31,552 bases of DNA from positions 1 through 31,552 of the forward strand of contig CALSCO010002440.1 in NCBI GenBank assembly GCA_943704415.1, given 5' to 3'. The position numbers were made by a program, and so were the translations under genes. The DNA is from Parvularia atlantis. Its lineage: Eukaryota > Opisthokonta > Rotosphaerida. Under the pieces are notes generated by a model. The model was not told where the DNA came from, ran no database searches, and was given only the letters and a program-made list of their open reading frames with translations. Each line of letters opens with the position of its first letter. The first letter of the stretch is position 1. Shown in pieces: positions 11,402 through 20,886 of this stretch.

Positions 11402-14400
11402 TCACACTAGTGTTTGCCTGCGTCCTCGCCAGCCCCTGAGCGCGCGCACGAGCAGCCGCTGCCGGTCGTAGCTCTCGGCGAGCACCTGGCGCTTCGTCAG
11501 GCACACGCAATGGTCCTTGCGCTGCCACCATGACGCACCTGCAGCCGCGCGCGATCGAAGCGGCTGAGCGACGCGGACGGGCGCAGGACGCCGGCCAGCG
11601 CCGCGAGCACGGCACGCTCGGCCTGCCGGGTGTGCACGAGCAGCCTATGCGCAAGCCGTTGCCACTGCGCCGCGGCGCGTCGGCTGCGCACCCGCGCGTG
11701 TGAGCATGATGAGCGCGTGCGCGGATCGAAGCGCATCGCACCGGGCGGATGCTGCGCGCCACACAGCGAGCGCCGCGGACAGCTTGCGGATGTGCGCCTG
11801 GCGGGGGCATGAACGGTCAGCCCAGGCACCAGCAAGCGGCAGCGGGCGTGCGACGCACGTGCTCGTAGGCGAGGAACGTGCGGAACTGGTGACGCGACAG
11901 CGCGTCCCGCCACCGCTGCAGCGCCATGCGCAGACGGCGGCCTATCTTGTGCACGGTCGAGCGTACCTGCTGCGGCGTGAGACGGCGTGCGCGGAGAGCA
12001 GGGCCGCACCTCCATCACGCGCAGGCGGGCGATCGCGAGCTTCCAGCGCGTGAAGACGGTCCGCTGCGTCGTCAGGGCCCGCCCGGGCGCGCGATCGTCC
12101 AGAGCACGGACACGCTGCAGCTGGCCCGTCCACTGCACCAGCGCGGTGCGCGCTCTGCGCTCGTCACTGCACCGCTGCCACGCCACGAGGGCCGTTCTCA
12201 GTGCGTGATGCCGCTCGGTCGCGTCGCGCCACCGCCTGGAGGCACCGCCGCATGAGCGTACAGTGCACGGGCGCGCACACGCGTGGACGTACCTGAAGAC
12301 GTCGTGCACGTCGACCGTGAGCAGCCGGCGCAACCGCGCCTGGATCGCCCGCGAGCGTCGGCGCCTGTCAAGCGCGGCCGTCCTGCGTGCCCGTGCCACA
12401 CGTATCAGCTGCAGCAGACCGGTGCGCACACGGCACTCGCCAGGCGTGTAGGGCGCGTCCGGCACAGCGAAGCGTATGGCGCTCGCGAGCACGTCGTGCC
12501 AGCAAAGCCGTGCGCCACAGACGCAGCGCTCGCGCGGCCAGCGTCCGTGCGTGCAGCGGCTGGGCTCGCTGGGTGTCGCCAAAGGAGCGTTAGCTGCGTC
12601 GCCACCTTGCACGCTCCACGCACCCGCGCGAGGTAGCCCAGGTGCGCGCACACGCGCCAATGCGACAGCACCGCGCGCCGCCGACGAGCAATCGCGAGCT
12701 CTTGAGCGCGGCGAAGCAGCGTGCGCAGCTCTGCGGGCGGCCCGTTCAGCAGGGGTGACAGGCGCAGGGCGGACACGCACGAAACGCGCGCTGCCACCCG
12801 CCAAACACGCAAGCCCGCATGTTTTGCGCTCGTGCGGTGCTCACGATCCGCAGCATGCCACGCAGCTCCAGCGCCTTGCGCCACCGTCGCAACACACGCC
12901 CCTCACACAGCCTGCGCACAAGTGAGCCTACGATACGCGCTGGCACGGCACGCACCGCCGCCACTGCTGCTCGCGCTGGCGCACCAGTGCGAGCCGCCGC
13001 CATACCCCGAAGGCCTGCAGACGCGTGCGGCGCGGTCAGCGCCGAAGCGGTCCAGCGGCACAGGGATGCACATGCGCGGCCTTGCAGCGCTGTGACACCG
13101 ACGCCGCTCCTTGCGCCGCACGCACGATGCTCGAGGCGCCGCCGTCGCTTCCCGCGCCGGTCAACAGGGCTGCCGTGTGCGTCCTCCACGCGTCAATGGT
13201 GCGGACGAGCAGGCGCACGTTGCGGCGTTCCTGCAGCGGCAGCGCGCGCGCGCGCGCGCGTCAGCTGCCGATCTCACACGACAGGCACACACCGTCGCGC
13301 CGCGTGCCGCTGCCGAGGCGAACGCGAGCAGGGACCACCCGCGCCAAAGCCGCCACAGACGCAGCCGATCCTGCGCATTGGCGGGCACATCGTCAGCCAG
13401 CGGCACGGGCCGCGGGCCACGGGCCACGCACGATGGCGACCGTGCGGCTGAGCAGGCGCGCGTGCCAGGCGCGCAGCACCGTGCGCGTCCGGCGCTTCTC
13501 CCAGTAGAAGGCGGCCTGCGCACCTGCGTGAGCGAGCGAGCGAGCACGTGCGGTGTGCGACCTTCATCCACAGCTGCAGCTTGCGCGAGCGCGCTTGACG
13601 GCGCTGCAGCATGTAGACGTGCCAGCCGGCGAGACACTGGCCGAGCAGCAGCTGGTCGCGCACGTCGGCCGCGGCCGCAGCGTGTCGCGCCGCGCGCCCC
13701 GACGTGGCCAGGTCCTCGAGCCTGCGACGGCGGCCGCTCAGGCGCGACGGCTTCGCAGCGACGCACGCACGCCAGCCGCACCGCAGTTGCGCCGATGACG
13801 ACGCCAGCGAGCCCGCGCGCGCCTCGTCGGCCGCCATCCAGTCGTCGACCGCGCGGAAGCTGCGCTGACTGAGGAAGAACTCTGTGTCGGCGTCGCTGGC
13901 CGTGTCGAGCTCGCGCAGGGCGGGCGGGAGGACGGCCGCCGCTGCTGCTGCCGCGCGCCTTGGCCGTGCGGCGCGCAGCGTGGCGCTCTGTGCGTGCGTC
14001 AGACGTCTGTCGGCGCCGATGCCTGCTGCGGCCGCGCACCATCTGCAGCATCGTGTACGCGCCGGCCCATCGGCTCCAGGCCTTGCGCAGGCGACGCAAG
14101 CGCGCCCACTGCAGCGCGAGCAGCTTGGCCTCGAGGTGCTGCGCCACCCGCCGTGTGAGACGCCGCACGCGTTGCACTGACGCGACGCGCCTTCTCGGCC
14201 GTCGCGACCTTGCGCCGCCAGCTCGGCTCGGGGCTGAGCGAGAGCTTGAGCAGGGTGCGCAGATACCCGCCAGGCGGCAGATCGGCGCCAGCCGCCGCCA
14301 GGACGCGCTCGTGCGCGCGCACGACCTGCGCCAGGCCGTCAGCGCGCCGCCCGCCGCGCTCGGGCACAGCGCGCGCGCGCGCGCGCCTGCAGGAGCGTAA

Positions 14401-14581
14401 CGGTCTGCGCGCCCACGGCGGCCGTCGCGCGCTCGGCCTCGCGCACGATCTCCCACAGCACGGCCACGTCGCGGCGCGTGAGCGGGCCGACCGTCTGCGG
14501 GCGCAGCCGCGAGCGCGCCGGCGGCGACGCGGCGCCGGTGCCGGGCGGCAGCGACGCGAAGCGGACGGACGCGCGGTGCAT
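11402..14581 (-). CDS. SFI1-like protein with tryptophan-centred helical repeats
   Basis: Predicted centrin-binding scaffold of a centrosome, basal body or spindle pole. Most of the protein is a series of roughly 25-35-residue helical units centred on Trp and flanked by basic and leucine residues, such as RLRKAWSRWAGAYTML, LLLGQCLAGWHVYML, RTVLRAWHARLLSR, LRLWRLWRGWSLLAF, VLRRWRKALELR, RRAVLSHWRVCAHLG, ALVAWQRCSDERRARTALVQW, RTVFTRWKLAIARL and, at the end, LLVRALRGWRGRR. At least nine such units are visible, the SFI1 signature. Exon 1 is 14581-14387; the first intron (14326-14386) begins with GC. The last exon follows a GTGCGT intron and stops at 11404-11402. Internal exon edges are only partly worked out, and I estimate 700-800 residues. 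Sequence is poorly conserved in this family, so the call rests on repeat pattern. Confidence 0.7.
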
Positions 14582-14635
14582 ACACTTTAAACTTTTGCAC
14601 TAACACGACTATACACAGATGCTTGGTTCGACGCG

Positions 14636-15062
14636 TCACTGCTCGGTCGTGCCGGTGCTGCCGCTGGGCGTCTGCGCCGGTGGGAAGACGGCCGACCAGA
14701 TGCTGCTGAGCAGGCCGCCCAACTCGGCCGGCTTGCCTGCGACGCGTTCGCGCGCGTGCCCGGGCCAGTGTCAGCACCGACGTCAAAGTCACGGTGACTG
14801 ACCGTGCACGCGAACCTTCGGCCGGCACGGGCAAGGGCTTGCAGGTGCACTGCTGCTCGGCGGGGATGCGCGACATGACGCCGGCGGCGTGGCGGCCGCA
14901 CCCGGCCCAGCTGCGACGTGACGCGGCGTTTATTTGAGTTGGTGAAAGCCGCATCGGTGAGCGGGCGGCAAACTTGGACCTTCGCTTGCCGCAGGTCGCG
15001 CACGGGCTCTCGTAGCACATGTCTTGCTTGAGGAGGGGTTGGTTGTTGGAGTAGCACTGCAT
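14636..15062 (-). CDS. Small conserved cysteine-rich protein (CGKxxWxGCGxH family), function unknown
   Basis: A 92-residue protein from three exons: 15062-14980, 14910-14816 and 14736-14636. The core reads YESPCATCGKRSWAGCGRH, then VMSRIPAEQQCTCKP. I recall the spacing CxxCGK-x-x-W-x-GCGxH ... IP-x-EQ-x-CxC from short proteins in fungi and other organisms; the cysteines and histidine could bind a metal such as zinc. The tail is low complexity. The intron after CGKR splits the Ser codon before the Trp, and splicing is what brings the two halves of the motif together. The start at 15062 is the first ATG; a second at 15020 would remove 14 residues. It stops 54 bp before the SFI1-like start and faces MUS81 across 109 bp. 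Confidence 0.75.
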
Positions 15063-15171
15063 GGGCGGGGACTCGCTTTAAGAACTCGGCCGGGACCGGG
15101 GAGAGGAAGCGGGAGAGGAAGCGGGAGAGGAAGCGGAATGTGAAGAACCGCGGCAAAAATTCCGCGTTCGG
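15063..15171. promoter_or_regulatory. Shared divergent promoter with a 12-bp tandem repeat
   Basis: Only 109 bp separate the start of the small cysteine-rich gene from the MUS81 start. The spacer contains about three tandem copies of a 12-bp purine-rich unit, GGGAGAGGAAGC with small variation, at about 15099-15137. This is a plausible bidirectional element. No TATA box is seen. Confidence 0.45.
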
Positions 15172-18100
15172 ATGCCGCGTACCATACCGTACCCAAACTG
15201 GGTCTTCATCCGATGCCTCGAGCGGCTCGAGGCCGAGGCGGCGCAGATGCCCAACAGCCGCATCGTCTTCACCTACCGCAAGGCCCTGCGCGCGCTCGAG
15301 CGCTACCCGGTCGTCCTGCCCGACGCCCGCGCCGCGCTCGTCGTCGACGGCATCGGCCCGGGCATCGTCGACAGGCTCGCCTTGGCCCTGCGCGAGCACG
15401 AGGACGCGGACGGCTCGCGCGACGATCTGCGTGCGTGCGCGCTGCTGCTGCCGCTGCTCCTCCCAGGGGGGCTGCTCACGATCGGGACGCAGCCGTCGCG
15501 CATCTGCGCCGCGGCAACACGCCGCGCGCCGCGGTCGCGCCCGCCGGCAGCGACGACGAGGTCGATCTGGCGGTGCGCTCACGTGCCGACAGCGAGCGAG
15601 CGACGCACCTCACCGCCACGCGCAGATCCTCAACCACGTGCCCGCCGCGCCCAAGGGCAAGCCGCCGCTCGCGCCGCCCGCAGCGCCACCGCCCGCCGTC
15701 GCGGCGCCCGAGCTCAAGAAGCGCGCGTGCGTGCGCGTGGCGCGATCGGGGCCGCTCTTGCTCACCGAAGCGCAGGCGCACCGAGAAGCAGTACCTGCCG
15801 AGGTACCAGTCGGGTGGGTACGCGCTCCTCGTGGCGCTGCTCGAGAGCGAGCAGGACCCGACGCTCGCGGGATACCTGGGCAAGACGGACCTGATGAACC
15901 GCGTGCGTGGGCCGCGCGCGCGTCGTGGCCAGCGCGCACACCAGCACGCAGGCGCAAAAGCACTGCCCGGCGTCGTTCAGCAAGCCGGCCCAGGGCTCGC
16001 AGTACACCGCCTGGGCGGGCATGGCCAAGCTGGTCGAGGTCGGCTACGTCAAGCGGTGCGGCGGGCGTGCCCGGTGCGCGCGCTTCTCTGCTCAGCGGCC
16101 CACGCGCACCAGCGCCGGCTCGCCCGCACGGTTCCAGCTGACGACCGCCGGGCGCGAGGTTGCCAAGACGGTGCTTGACTCGGCCAAGAAGGTGCACACG
16201 CTCGGGCGACTACCCTCGAGCGACTCGGACGACACGGGTGCGCGGCTGCGGCGCGCTCTGCGGCGTCTTGGTGCGGGCTCAGCGTAGCGGCCGAGCAGAC
16301 GTGGACGGGAACACGCCCGCGCCGCTGCCGAGCGACGACGACGACGATGCAACGGACCACGGCGAGGGCACGCAGCCGGTCGCACCGCTTCCGTTTGCGT
16401 ACCACTTTGTCGCACCCGGCGGCCACCCCTGCAAAAGCAGAGACGCTGCCGAGGCGGACGTGCGCGGTGCGTGACTCTGCGCGCACGCGGCAGATCGGCT
16501 GAGCATGTGCTGCATCGCAGGCGACCGGTTGTGCCTCAAGGTCCAGTTTAACGCGCAGCAGCGCTCACACCCGACCGCGTCGCTGCTCGAGCTGGAGCCG
16601 GATCAGGGTGTGGGGCTGCTGCTCACCGCGTGGATGCCGGACGAGCTCGCGCTCGACCGTGTTGAGCTGCTGGTTACGAGTAGCGTCGCACCTGCCGCCG
16701 CGCCTGCCCGGCCTGCTGCCACACGCACCGCACCGCCCACGGCCCCGCCTGCCGCCGTGCCGCTCAGCCGCAAGCGCTCCGCCCTGTCGACCGACGACGA
16801 CACGCCCAACGGCTCAATTGTCGAGCGCGGTGCGGCGGCCGCGCGTGGCCCGCTCTGGCGCGCGCTGACACCGTTCACAGCCCTCAGCCTGGACCAGTAC
16901 GCGCCCGCGGCGATGCTGTCGGTGGCCGCCCTCGACCCTGCCGCGCGTCCATGCGGCCTCGTCTCGGTGCCGCCGCCAGCGTACGCCGAGATCGACGAAG
17001 CGTGCGTGCGGCCGTGCTCGCACGCCACCCTCCTGAAACGACGCAGCACGGTCGAGGGGTGGGCGCAGCGCGTGCAGACGACGACGCTTGACGCCGGCAG
17101 CTACGACGTCGTGCTACTTGTCGACAACCGCGAGCGCCGCGACCGCAAAGACGGCACGTTCATCCAGGAGCAGCTGGCGCGGCGCGGGCTCAAGGTCGAG
17201 ACGCGGCCGCTCGCCGTGGGCGACATGCTCTGGCTGGCGCGCGAGCGGCACGCGGCAGTATCGCCCCGTGAGGTGCGCACGCTCCCTCTGCACGGGGCGC
17301 TAACGCATCGCACCAGGTCGTGCTTGGCTATGTTGTCGAGCGTAAACGGCTGGACGACCTGGTCTCGTCCATGCGCGACGGGCGCTTCCGCGAGCAGCGC
17401 GTGCGTCGGCCGCGCGTCGCAGCGGCGCTCGCGCACTCACGCCGCGCCGCCACAGTTCCGCCTGTCAACCTGCAACGCGGACCACGTCATCTACGTGATC
17501 GAGGAGCTCGCCGGCCCAGCCACGGACCTCAACAAGGACATGCCGGCCTGCGCGACGGCGATGTGGCACCTGCAGGTGTTGCGCGCTCGCGCGTGCACGG
17601 CAACGCTGAGCGGCACGGGCGCGCAGGTCTTTGACCAGTTCTTTGTCAAGCAGACGACCAACTTTGAGGACACGATCCAGTACCTCGCCGATATGACGCA
17701 GCAGATCACGGACCTGTACCGGGTTGCGTGCGCACACACGCGAGCGCGCGCGAGCTGACCGTTCCGGGGCAGGGCGAGAGCGTGCGGGCCATCTCGTGGG
17801 TACCGGACGAGCTCGGTGCAAAGGAAGTGCGCGCGGTGCGGGCGCTGCTCGCGCGGACACGGGGCCAGCGCCAGCACGTGACGGCCGATCTGTACGCGGC
17901 GCTGAACGCGAAGAGCAAGCCGACGACGGCGGCGAGCCTCTTTGTGCAGCAGCTGCTGCGGGTGCGACAGTCACAGCCGGTGCGGACACGACCTGACACG
18001 TACGCTAGGTGCAGAAGGTGGGCGAGGAGAGCGCGACGGCCGTGGCAACCAAGTACCCGACCATGCACAGGTGCGTGCAGGCGTCGCACGCACACAAACG

Positions 18101-18419
18101 CACCGTGCTCACAGCGCGGAATGCAGCCTCCTGCGCGCGTACCACGCCCTGCCGACCGAGCCGCAGAAGCAGATGCTGCTGGCGGAGATCTCGTACGGGC
18201 GCATCAAGCGGCGCAAGCTCGGCCCTGCTGCGAGCCAAGTGCGCGCGCTGCTGCACTGCGCGCGTCCTTTTTTTTTTTTTTTTTTTTTTTTTGCCAAAAC
18301 ATGCGCCACCCACCCAGGCGATCTACAACGTCTTTGGCGCGCTGCACCCGGCCACTGACGCGGCAGCCAAGCCCGGTGCGGCGTCGTCGAGCGCAGCGGG
18401 AAGCGACGGCGATGCGTGA
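15172..18419 (+). CDS. MUS81: MUS81 crossover-junction endonuclease catalytic subunit
   Basis: Structure-selective XPF/MUS81-family nuclease acting with an EME1-type partner on stalled forks and recombination intermediates in the nucleus. About 17 introns; roughly 770 residues. In order: N-terminal HhH (FTYRKALRALERYP), the winged helix (YQSGGYALLVALLE to ARFQLTTAGREVA), a long acidic and Pro/Ala-rich linker, then the ERCC4 nuclease with LLVDNRER, GDMLWLARE and VVERKRLDDL, which hold the GDx(n)ERKx3D metal site, then FFVKQTTNFEDTIQYLA and the C-terminal double HhH (GEESATAVATKYPT). The start at 15172 gives the family N terminus directly. The winged-helix-to-nuclease linker appears longer than in animal MUS81. 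The 51-nt intron 16830-16880 is open in frame. The last intron (18239-18317) carries a T25 tract. Confidence 0.93.
18268..18292 (+). repeat. Homopolymer T25 in the last MUS81 intron
   Basis: Twenty-five consecutive T lie between the donor at 18239 and the acceptor CAG at 18315-18317. It serves as an extreme polypyrimidine tract and is striking in otherwise GC-saturated DNA. Confidence 0.9.
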
Positions 18420-18501
18420 GCGATTGTAACACGTGCCAAAGGTACAAGGTGTAAAACTAGTAGAGATCAGGCCGCCCACGTCGTCTGCGACGCGAACGCG
18501 A

Positions 18502-19094
18502 TCAAGCCGCCCAGGGCAGCACGTCGGCTCGGCGCCGCACGAGCACGTGCAGAAGCACGCCGGCCGCGACAAAGCCGAGCCCGGGGAAGAGCGACGGCGC
18601 AATGCACCGCGCCAGGTTGTCGACGTCCATGCGGTTGACGGCGCTGTGCTGCGCCACGCGCTCGATCAGGTCGATGATGTGCTGCAGCGTCGCGTAGTCG
18701 ACTGGATCTAGTGCAAACAGCGAGCGGCGCAGCAGATCCACGTCGGCGTTGGCCGGGTCACCACTGGCCGCGACGGGCTCGACAGCTAGCTCGCACTGCG
18801 CGGCCAGGTACGCCGGGAGAAGTGGCGGGCTGAGGTTGCGCAGGTACAGCTTGAGCAGCGAGGCGATCGTGTTGACGTTGCCGACCGTGCCCAGCTTGAC
18901 GCGCCCGCCCAGACGGTACAGCTGCAGCAGGCGCTGCGTCTCGGCGTGCCCGCCCGGCACGCGGAAGATGCCCTCCTCCTCCAGCCCGCGTTGCACGAGC
19001 TCTCGGCGGCAGTCGGCCACGAGCGGCGGCAGCCGTGCGCTGCGTGCCGCTGCGAGGAATGCCACGCGCAGTGCCGTCTCTGAGCTATCGCCGT

Positions 19095-19128
<34 letters not shown>

Positions 19129-20160
19129 CGATGCTGCCGCCGACGTCGCCGCGATCGCAGCCGCCACCGTCAGCGCGCGCGTCGCCGCGCCCGACGACTC
19201 GCTCACGTCCGTCGCCGAGCGGTCGCGGAAGCGGCCCCTGCCGAGCAGCAGCTTGGCCCTTGCCGAGGTCGGCATCGACGACGAGCGCGACGAGCGCGGG
19301 TTTGCGTCCCACGCGCGCATCGCGGCCGTCATAGCCGGGTCGTCGTCGTCGTCGTCCCCGCCTCGCCTCGGCATCGACAGGTCGTCCAGCGAGGCGCTGG
19401 CGCCGCTGCCGCCCCGGTCGCGCGTCAGCGGCGCCATCACCGCGTTCCTGAGCCGGCTGAGCGACGCGCCGACGAGCGACTGCAGCGAGCGCGACTTGGT
19501 TAGCCCGCCCTTGGGCGACGTCGCGACGGCGGGCTCGGGCGATGCCGTGGCCGATCGCGACGCAGCCGGCGCAGCCGGCTTGAACGGCACGGGCGGCGGC
19601 GGCGACAGCGGCTTGTCGGGCACGGGCGGCGGCGCCTGCGTCGGCTTGGGCGGCACGGGCGGCGATGTCGCGCGCTCTGGCGACATCGGCCGCGGCACCG
19701 GCTTCGGCGGCACCGGCGGCGACACGGCACGATCGTCCGCGGGCGACCGCGCGCGCTCGCCGTCCAGCGACCGCTTCGGCTTGGCCGCGGCAGGAGGCGG
19801 TGGTGGCGGTGGCGATGTCGGACGCACAGGCATGTCCGGCTTGGCAGAGGCGGGAGGCGGTGGCGGCGGCAGCGGGCGGTTGGGCGGCGGCGATGGCGCC
19901 TGGGTCGTCGGGTCTGCGGGCCGCGGCGGCAGCGGGCGGCTTGGCGGCGGCGGCGGCACATCGGGCAGCGGCCGGCTCGGCGGCGGTGATCTCGCGCGCG
20001 GCGTTTCATCTCGCGCGGCGTCGCTCGGCGGCGCGGGCGGCACGTGCACAGTGCCCCAGCCGTCCCCCGCCGTGCCCGGCGACGACGACGCGGCCGGCGC
20101 GCCCGGCGCCTGCTCGGGCGGCAGCACCGCGCCAAGCGCCGCCGCGACGACCGCGAGCAT
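18502..20160 (-). CDS. Proline-rich RhoGAP, single exon
   Basis: Predicted GTPase-activating protein for a Rho/Rac/Cdc42-type GTPase; 552 residues in one uninterrupted exon. Residues about 35-200 are packed with PxxP and PPPPP stretches likely to bind SH3 domains. Next come a basic Ser-rich segment, a poly-Ala run (about residues 330-350, encoded by a GCT/GCC repeat), and the C-terminal RhoGAP domain. The domain has the arginine finger Arg400 in EEGIFRVPGG, the conserved Lys in SLLKLYLR, and the NRMDVDNLARCIAPSLF helix. The domain ends early and the tail (GLGFVAAGVLLHVLV) is hydrophobic; it could be a short membrane contact, or a C-terminal intron may have been missed. It converges on MUS81 (82 bp between stops) and lies near a Rho GEF. 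The lack of introns is unusual here. Confidence 0.88.
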
Positions 20161-20271
20161 TTTGATCTATAAATAGCTACACGCCAATCAACAGTGACAC
20201 GCGGCCATGGTGCCTGCGCGCTGACAGCGTTTTTTGCGCATCGCGCCGCATCAGGCTTCGCGACGCGCACG
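20161..20271. promoter_or_regulatory. Divergent promoter, RhoGAP / DUF202 gene, with TATA-like box
   Basis: 111 bp between opposite start codons. TATAAATA at 20168-20175 (plus strand) lies 97-104 bp upstream of the DUF202 start, a sensible distance for a TATA box on that side. It is only 8 bp upstream of the RhoGAP start, too close to serve as that gene's TATA box unless its start is wrong. Confidence 0.45.
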
Positions 20272-20767
20272 ATGGGCTGGGCAGACGTCTTCACCGACAT
20301 GATGCTGGACAACACGGGCAGGTGAGTGTCGCGCGTGCACGCGGCTGGGTGTCGCGCCCGGGGGGGCCGGTGACGCGATGGCGTGCTGACATGGCGCGAG
20401 CAGCACTGCGCGCGACCATCTGGCCAACGAGCGCACGTTCCTCGCGTGGCTGCGCACGTCGCTCAGCATCGCCGCGATCGGCATCGCCATCCAGCAGCTG
20501 CTCAAGACGACGGCCGCGCAGATCACGGGCTACGTCTTTGTCGTGCGCGCCTTTGCCACGCCGACGCCGCCGATGCGCAGCGCTCACCTCGCACGACAGA
20601 TCCTCGGCGCCGGCTTCCTCGTCATCGCCACCCTGCGCTACTTCCGCACAATGAACCTGCTTACGCAGGCGCGCTTCGAGACCAACCGGATGGGCGTCAT
20701 CGTCATCACGCTCTTCAGCGTCCTCGCACTCGCCGCCGCGCTCTACGCCATCGTCGTCAGCCCGTGA
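20272..20767 (+). CDS. DUF202-domain small membrane protein (118 aa)
   Basis: Three exons: 20272-20321, 20404-20542 and 20600-20767, summing exactly to 118 residues. The DUF202 signature is clear: ARDHLANERTFLAWLRTSLS followed by three predicted membrane spans, AIGIAIQQLL, ILGAGFLVIATLRYF and VIVITLFSVLALAAALYAIVV. The family includes bacterial YidH and Vtc1, a subunit of the vacuolar polyphosphate transporter chaperone; the size fits Vtc1, but the sequence is closer to the stand-alone DUF202 type, so I do not assign a role. The first intron (82 nt) has a textbook GTGAGT donor, unlike nearly every other intron in the window. The second donor could be GTCGTG at 20540 or GTGCGC at 20543; both keep phase and the latter fits the local habit. 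Confidence 0.85.
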
Positions 20768-20886
20768 CGCGCGCACGCAGATGTACAGCTGCCTGCCCCG
20801 CGCGTGCGGGGCGCAGTCAACAGCAGATCGGGATCGTCGCCGCCAACATAGCGCAAAGCACATCGGGAGCCGGTGGGTGGGGCCGC

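Noticed and set aside
13161-15062. A single 633-codon minus-strand ORF
   Set aside because: It runs across two genes in mixed frames. Only its first exon belongs to the small cysteine-rich protein and later parts coincide with stretches of the SFI1-like gene; the rest is antisense or intronic Arg/Ala composition.
18268-18292. T25 as a transcription terminator or retroposon tail
   Set aside because: It lies between a good donor and acceptor within MUS81, with coding sequence following in phase; no target-site repeats were noticed.
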